Program-made: the position numbers and the translations under genes
Assembly (NCBI RefSeq): GCF_009600985.1
Contig: NZ_VDFP01000019.1
Span: 1 to 50,257 of the forward strand
Reading direction: 5' to 3'
Length of the DNA stretch: 50,257 bases
DNA from: Companilactobacillus halodurans
Lineage (GTDB): Bacteria; Bacillota; Bacilli; Lactobacillales; Lactobacillaceae
Shown: piece after piece, positions 45,862 through 50,257 of the stretch
Layout: each line of letters opens with the position of its first letter
How positions within the stretch are numbered: the stretch's first letter is position 1
Notes under the pieces: model-generated
Told to the model about the DNA's origin: nothing
The model's database searches: none
What the model saw: the letters and a program-made list of their open reading frames with translations, nothing else

Positions 45862-46557
45862 CTAAAACAACTGCATAATCTCAATCACAACAATTGGAAC
45901 TGCCAAAGATGGCAATAAATTCAACACTTTAATTTTTTTGATATTCAACAAACCTAATCCAGAGGCAAAAATCAAAACGCCTCCAACAATCGTTAATTCG
46001 GTAATCATATTGGTATTAATCGAATTCTGCAATAAAATCGCTATCAGATAAATACTCCCTTGCCAAACAAAAACAGCTATTGCCGCTAGAGCCATCCCTA
46101 TTCCAAAGGTGGATGCCAAAACGATTGAAGTGATTCCATCGAGCATTCCATTGGTAAATAAGAAGGTCGAGTCATGATTCAATGCTTCTTGAATGGGACC
46201 TAAAATCGACAGCGAGCCGATACAGTAGAGTAACACTCCGGTTGCCAAACCCTCTGCTAAATTTTTCCCTCCGTCAGTACTCTTCTTGGAAAATTTACCG
46301 ACCAGATTATCAAAATGTTTCTCCAAATTGATCCACTGGCCCAACAGTCCCCCAATTGCCAGGCTGACGATGAACAAAACGGGATAATGACTTTTTGGCA
46401 TCCGTTCGACGACGGCATTGATACCAATCATCATGGCAGCTAATCCCAAAGCTTGCGTCAGAATTTCGTTATACTCAGCTTTAATGCCCTTTTTGAAATA
46501 ACTGCCCGCAAAACTTCCGGCGATAATCATTATCACATTAAAAATCGTTCCTATCAT
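45862..46557 (-). CDS. DUF554 family membrane protein (YqgA/YdfK-like)
   Basis: A 231-residue multi-pass membrane protein with about seven hydrophobic segments. The N-terminal GTIFNVIMIIAGSFAG and the glycine-rich GVLLYCIGSLSILGPIQEALN are DUF554 signatures. Function unknown; some relatives are proposed transporters. A MerR-type operator lies directly upstream and the probable MerR gene is the next gene upstream on the same strand, suggesting induction by a small ligand. Confidence 0.87.
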   Translation of the reverse strand: MIGTIFNVIMIIAGSFAGSYFKKGIKAEYNEILTQALGLAAMMIGINAVVERMPKSHYPVLFIVSLAIGGLLGQWINLEKHFDNLVGKFSKKSTDGGKNLAEGLATGVLLYCIGSLSILGPIQEALNHDSTFLFTNGMLDGITSIVLASTFGIGMALAAIAVFVWQGSIYLIAILLQNSINTNMITELTIVGGVLIFASGLGLLNIKKIKVLNLLPSLAVPIVVIEIMQLF

Positions 46558-46591
46558 AGTAATCCCCCAGATACTGTTATTTTAATTCATA

Positions 46592-46622
46592 AGTATAAAC
46601 TCTCCAGTAACTAGAGGGTCAA
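46592..46622 (-). promoter_or_regulatory. MerR-type promoter/operator of the DUF554 gene
   Basis: On the minus strand TTGACC (46617-46622) and TATACT (46592-46597) are spaced 19 bases, the over-long spacer diagnostic of MerR-activated promoters. Inside the spacer is an imperfect dyad CTCCAGT-A-ACTAGAG (46602-46616, 7-1-7 with one mismatch). Confidence 0.85.
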
Positions 46623-46632
46623 TGAAAAATTG

Positions 46633-47442
46633 TTAAACTATTGGTATTTTAATTTCTGTCACATATTTTGATAGATCATCGGTGATGCCGTAATCGATCA
46701 AAGTCGTCTCAACAGCATCGCCGTTGATTTGATAATTATGTTGAGAACAATAATCTATCAGCTTTTGATACTCAGGTCCTGCTGTATTGTGGGTCCCATG
46801 AAATCGCAAACGTAAATAAGTTCCCGCTGGTAAAGTTGCGGTTGCTTGATTGTCGGCGCCTGGTTCTAAAATCATGATTAATTCAGTATATTCATCAAAC
46901 TTTTGGTGCAACAATTGCTCTTTTGAAATTGCCAAAGCAATCTTGCCTAAAAAAATATTCTTCTCCAAATTATACTTTTTGCGTAGCACTGAAATCGGAA
47001 ATTCAATGTCCTCATTAGGTCGATATGATTCTTTCAAAATAACTACTGGAATAGCTTCTAACTTCACTACTTCTATTTCACCCAACGTACTATTTAAAGC
47101 ATCCTCAACTTGCAGCAAACGGTCATCGATTCTTTGTTCAACTTTGCGCAGAGTTGTGATTTGCTTTTGTACCTGCACTTTTTGTTCTCTTAGCATTGCT
47201 TCCAATTTCGAAGTATCGCGGGCTTCAAAAAAATCTTTGATGGCATCCAATGACAAATCCAAAGTTCGTAAATAAGTTATTACATTTAAGCGTTCAAATT
47301 GTTCAGTCGTGTAATAACGGTAATGGTTCTTTGAATCCACTTTAGCTGGTTTCAAAATTCCTACTTCATCGTAGTACCGCAAAGTAGGAATTTTAGTTTT
47401 AAATATTTTAGCCAACTGACCAATTGTAAATAATTGATTCAT
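46633..47442 (-). CDS. MerR family regulator with GyrI-like effector domain
   Basis: A 269-residue regulator. The MerR winged helix is at the N-terminus (FTIGQLAKIF, TLRYYDEVGILKP, YRYYTTEQFERL), a dimerising coiled coil lies at about 75-110, and a GyrI/BmrR-like effector-binding domain at about 120-269. This is the multidrug-responsive MerR architecture. Its target is probably the DUF554 promoter next to it. A TTCATA-T-TATGAA palindrome (47471-47483) in its leader could be an autoregulatory site. Confidence 0.9.
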   Translation of the reverse strand: MNQLFTIGQLAKIFKTKIPTLRYYDEVGILKPAKVDSKNHYRYYTTEQFERLNVITYLRTLDLSLDAIKDFFEARDTSKLEAMLREQKVQVQKQITTLRKVEQRIDDRLLQVEDALNSTLGEIEVVKLEAIPVVILKESYRPNEDIEFPISVLRKKYNLEKNIFLGKIALAISKEQLLHQKFDEYTELIMILEPGADNQATATLPAGTYLRLRFHGTHNTAGPEYQKLIDYCSQHNYQINGDAVETTLIDYGITDDLSKYVTEIKIPIV

Positions 47443-47470
47443 AATTTTTCCTCTTAAATTAATTATTTAA

Positions 47471-47483
47471 TTCATATTATGAA
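47471..47483. promoter_or_regulatory. Palindrome in the merR/WxL divergent region
   Basis: TTCATATTATGAA, a perfect 6-1-6 dyad 29 bases before the merR ATG. Possible operator; the A/T-rich context makes chance likely too. Confidence 0.35.
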
Positions 47484-47528
47484 ATTTTTTTAGTTAATAG
47501 ATGGGCCATTAAGTTAATTAATTCACGA

Positions 47529-47534
47529 TATAAT
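47529..47534 (+). promoter_or_regulatory. -10 box of the WxL-like gene
   Basis: TATAAT preceded by CACGA, 59 bases before ATG 47593. No good -35 is seen. Confidence 0.45.
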
Positions 47535-47592
47535 GCAAATTGTAGATAGTACAAATTTGTATTAAACGATCAAGTTTTTTGGGGGAATAGAC

Positions 47593-50100
47593 ATGAAGTG
47601 CCAGAGAACATTTCTAAAAATACTATTCAGTTTCTTTATGACAATAATAATGGTCCTCACTTTTTCAAATAATACAATAACGGTCAAAGCTCTTTCAGAA
47701 GCAGACCTTGTTAGTGCTGCCACAAAAATGAGCGAATACGATGGTATTACTAATTGGAAAAGGCAACTGAATTCACCTTCAAATGATATTGGAAATATCA
47801 CCATTGGCGGAAACGTCTCACTAGGATACACCTTTGGTACTGCAAGAGATGCCAATAATAACGTTAAAGCTGGCGATAAAACCATCACTTCTTCCAGTAC
47901 CACAGCTACTCAAGGCAGCAGTCCAATTATTACTAATTCAAAAATCAACGTCTTTTTAAATAATAATGGTAAGTATTACGGAATTTTACACCAAGGAACT
48001 GATTCATATAACGGTACTGGTGGCAGTCCACAAATGGCCTCTGATACTTCAATCGACTTCGCACTCTTGACCGCCACTAGTTCAGACACGACTTTCAATA
48101 AAACGAGCAACGTTCTAGCTAATTTAAGCGATTACGATAGCACTAACCACATTGCTAAACTTTATTACACTGGAACTGACGCCAACAACAAACCAGTCTT
48201 TAAAATCGTTGGTTACTATTCTAAATTACAAGTTTACGTTGAAATCGTTCTAAGACCATCGATCAGTGGTTCACCGGTCGTCCAACGTGAATTGTATGTC
48301 TATAATCCTAGCAATGCCAAAAAGCAATTTCAAACTTTCTTCGGAGAAGATACAGCTTTGAGTCCCAACATGGATACCACAGTTGATAATGTCCCCATGT
48401 TTGCTATCGGTGACGGTGAAGGACTCTATTTGTTAAGTGGTTCAACCTATGATCCAGCTTCAAAACTATTCGTAACTAATGATGATAAAAATGGCAATGG
48501 CTTCAAAGACTTCATGGGACGTGTTTTCTCCAATCCTACTAACTGGGGTGTCAAAGGAAAGCAAGGTTTAGGCAGCAGTGCCAATATGGTTTCGCCTACT
48601 CTTCCTTGGGCCAGTAATCCAACCGCCACTCAAAACGGTGATACAGCGGCTGCAAAAGATGCTAATTTGTTAAAAGGTAAAGATAATTCTGGGAAAGAAT
48701 ATGATGTTGTTGATACCAACAACAAACAAGATACAGCTTATACTCTCAGATGGCCGGAAACAAATTTGGCAGCTGGTGGCGTATCTCGTTACGTTTCAAA
48801 TATTGGTGCTACTATTGCTGGTTATGCAATTCCTATTGTTAGTAAAACTTATGAGAATTTAACATCAAAAGATGGAAAAAACCATGTTGGCGATACTTTA
48901 CGATTTACTTTGACCACGAAAAATGATGGTTACAACGCAACTTGGATTTTAACGAAACTCATAGATGACTTACCTGCGGGGTTAACAGTTAACAAAAATT
49001 CTCTTGTCGGTGATTTTAGTGTTAACAATAACACCATTACTTTCAACCCTTACCTTAGTATTGAAGATGGTACTTCAGCTAAAGTTACTTTTGAAGCTAC
49101 AATCAACAATGAAGCCCCAGACAACTTAACAGATGGTCACTTAACCAATACCGCTAGTTTCACTGGATCTAATCTTGGTCTCAGCGATTCACAAACCTAT
49201 ACTGACAGCGTCGATATTCCTGTCGAAATACCGGATTTTAAATACCGCTTCACTAAGGAACTCAGAAATGACACAACTGACCCAACTGGCGATTTTACCA
49301 ACAAAGTCACTGCTAAAAAAGATGATATTATCGAGTATCAAATAAAATTTATCAGTAACGGTAAAGATAGTTTGGACAGCTCAACTTTCAGCGATACCTT
49401 GCCCGACAGTCTTGAATTAGTTCCTAACAGTGTTACTTTAAATGGCTCCAGTCGTGACAGTCTCAATTTCCCAGTTAATATGCTGGTCAATGGCATGACC
49501 AATACCATTAGTTTCAAAGCTAAAGTTACTGGCACAATGGCATCAACTGCTTCCAATACAGCTTATCTGCAAAATGTGAAGACGAGTGGCGACGAAACCT
49601 TCAGCAGTCTGCCGACCGAACAGAGTGCCGATGTCGAGATTCAAGAAGCTTTACCAACGACTGCTTTTACAGAGGTTCCTAGTAAGATCGACTTTGGTAG
49701 CATCAATAACCCTACCGCTGACAAGTTACTACCTAATATCAGTACAACTGGAAAACTGGTGATCGACCATACCGATGACACGGCCTTTCAAGTGCTGGTC
49801 AGTTATGACAATGATGGCTCCGACCCTATCGCTAACACTAATACGAGCGAAAAACTCAACCAATCTAATGACGATTGTCTGTTCTTCAATCAAGCAGATT
49901 CTGAGAATTCAGATAACTTCTTGCCGATTACCAAAGATGGTGTAGCCATTAATAGCGCTGGTTTCAAAGGCTCGTATACTGGTTTCGACCTCAGTAAATA
50001 TATTGGGTTAAAGAAATGGAAGTTGCGCGTTCCCGGAAATACTGATGCAGGAAACTACAACGGCAAAATCACTTGGTCGATTCAAGACGTGCCACAATAA
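47593..50100 (+). CDS. Secreted WxL-like cell-surface protein with DUF11-type repeats
   Basis: An 835-residue exported protein. Signal peptide: basic MKCQRTF, hydrophobic core to about 25, likely cleavage near VKA (residue 33). Residues ~35-410 are a beta-rich, N/T/S/D-rich domain. About 415-530 and 535-640 are two DUF11-like beta repeats (YENLTSKDGKNHVGDTLRFT; FKYRFTKELRN...DIIEYQIKF), as in adhesins. The C-terminal ~170 residues resemble a WxL wall-binding domain: EVPSKIDFGSI, then WKL and a final TWSIQDVP, where the second motif is WxI-like. No LPxTG or membrane anchor, so binding would be noncovalent. GGGGGA precedes the ATG. Confidence 0.8.
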   Translation: MKCQRTFLKILFSFFMTIIMVLTFSNNTITVKALSEADLVSAATKMSEYDGITNWKRQLNSPSNDIGNITIGGNVSLGYTFGTARDANNNVKAGDKTITSSSTTATQGSSPIITNSKINVFLNNNGKYYGILHQGTDSYNGTGGSPQMASDTSIDFALLTATSSDTTFNKTSNVLANLSDYDSTNHIAKLYYTGTDANNKPVFKIVGYYSKLQVYVEIVLRPSISGSPVVQRELYVYNPSNAKKQFQTFFGEDTALSPNMDTTVDNVPMFAIGDGEGLYLLSGSTYDPASKLFVTNDDKNGNGFKDFMGRVFSNPTNWGVKGKQGLGSSANMVSPTLPWASNPTATQNGDTAAAKDANLLKGKDNSGKEYDVVDTNNKQDTAYTLRWPETNLAAGGVSRYVSNIGATIAGYAIPIVSKTYENLTSKDGKNHVGDTLRFTLTTKNDGYNATWILTKLIDDLPAGLTVNKNSLVGDFSVNNNTITFNPYLSIEDGTSAKVTFEATINNEAPDNLTDGHLTNTASFTGSNLGLSDSQTYTDSVDIPVEIPDFKYRFTKELRNDTTDPTGDFTNKVTAKKDDIIEYQIKFISNGKDSLDSSTFSDTLPDSLELVPNSVTLNGSSRDSLNFPVNMLVNGMTNTISFKAKVTGTMASTASNTAYLQNVKTSGDETFSSLPTEQSADVEIQEALPTTAFTEVPSKIDFGSINNPTADKLLPNISTTGKLVIDHTDDTAFQVLVSYDNDGSDPIANTNTSEKLNQSNDDCLFFNQADSENSDNFLPITKDGVAINSAGFKGSYTGFDLSKYIGLKKWKLRVPGNTDAGNYNGKITWSIQDVPQ

Positions 50101-50132
50101 TAATTTTTATAAAAATAAAGCTAGTAACCGTT

Positions 50133-50257
50133 TGAAGTGAACCCTCCTAGTTGGAGTAATCCAACGGGAGGGTTTTCTTTGTTTTCAAAAGATATTAAAT
50201 TGGCTTGTATAACAGATGTTAATAATGGGTTGCCTATTGTACAAGCTATGAAAAAAT
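50133..50257 (+). mobile_element. Left end of an insertion sequence, IS3-family-like, cut by the window edge
   Basis: TGAAGTGAACCC at 50133 resembles an IS3/IS150-group terminal repeat. Next is a hairpin (AACCCTCC 50140-50147 with GGAGGGTT 50167-50174, inner TTGGA/TCCAA) that hides the GGGAGGG ribosome binding site, a device used by insertion sequences to block translation from readthrough transcripts. Then the transposase gene starts. The hairpin may also end the WxL transcript. The right end and target duplication are outside. Confidence 0.5.
50179..50257 (+). CDS. Transposase orfA-like HTH protein, 5' partial
   Basis: Starting at TTG 50179, six bases after GGGAGGG, 26 codons run to the window end: FSKDIKLACITDVNNGLPIV then QAMKK. 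The FSxxIKLxxI...NGxxI pattern is the start of an IS3-type OrfA helix-turn-helix. Too short for a firm family call. Confidence 0.5.
   Translation, partial: MFSKDIKLACITDVNNGLPIVQAMKK

Noticed and set aside
46850..47275. 141-codon frame antisense to the MerR gene
   Set aside because: Opposite a clear MerR regulator, and the translation is Ser/Lys/Phe-rich without any domain.

Overview
The window looks like an ordinary chromosomal segment of a low-GC Gram-positive bacterium of the Lactobacillaceae. Evidence: AT-rich sequence, strong AGGAGG-type ribosome binding sites, frequent TTG/GTG starts, divergent ccpA/pepQ, PepV, a T-box in front of alaS, a WxL-type surface protein and an ireB-ruvX-yrzB operon. 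A Companilactobacillus-like organism is my best guess, not something I can prove from the sequence.

Layout. 1-9.6 kb: a leftward promoter at the very edge, an S1-domain regulator, a flavin reductase (FNR type), a DedA membrane protein, a leftward operon of phosphatases and small conserved proteins (hypothetical, metallophosphoesterase, YunD, YutD, HAD phosphatase, TIGR01906 membrane protein), a secreted or anchored glycerophosphodiesterase and the dipeptidase PepV. 9.7-13.3 kb: a class A penicillin-binding protein and a tandem pair of small related membrane proteins. 13.3-18.7 kb: ccpA and pepQ are divergent around a cre site that overlaps the ccpA -35 box; pepQ carries a frameshift. Then come a YtxH/DUF948 pair, murI-rdgB and yslB, the last with a perfectly duplicated promoter. 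18.7-25.3 kb: a large putative glycoside hydrolase, trxA, cvpA-mutS2 and ireB-ruvX-yrzB. 25.3-33.1 kb: T-box-controlled alaS, then zwf-dinB-nrnA-cshB read leftward. 33.3-43.5 kb: an unannotated 48-codon gene, yajC-tgt-queA, and the DNA repair run ymdB-mutS-mutL-ruvA-ruvB. 43.7-45.8 kb: a rightward two-gene operon of a GIY-YIG/DUF2075 helicase-like protein and a MazG-type pyrophosphohydrolase, the most accessory-looking unit here. 45.8-50.3 kb: a DUF554 membrane protein with a MerR-type operator, its probable MerR regulator, a WxL-like surface protein and the left end of an insertion sequence cut off by the window edge.

Functionally the segment is dominated by genome maintenance (MutS, MutL, MutS2, RuvAB, Pol IV, RdgB, NrnA), translation and RNA (AlaRS, Tgt, QueA, RuvX, CshB), envelope synthesis (PBP1A, MurI, YajC, GDPD, WxL) and carbon control (CcpA, Zwf, the glycoside hydrolase with a cre-like site).

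The clearest anomalies are two single-base frameshifts at A/T homopolymers. pepQ is split in the middle. The N-terminus of dinB, carrying the first catalytic Asp, is out of frame with its only good ribosome binding site. Both could be real decay or consensus errors. I find no CRISPR array, rRNA or tRNA gene, and no obvious prophage.
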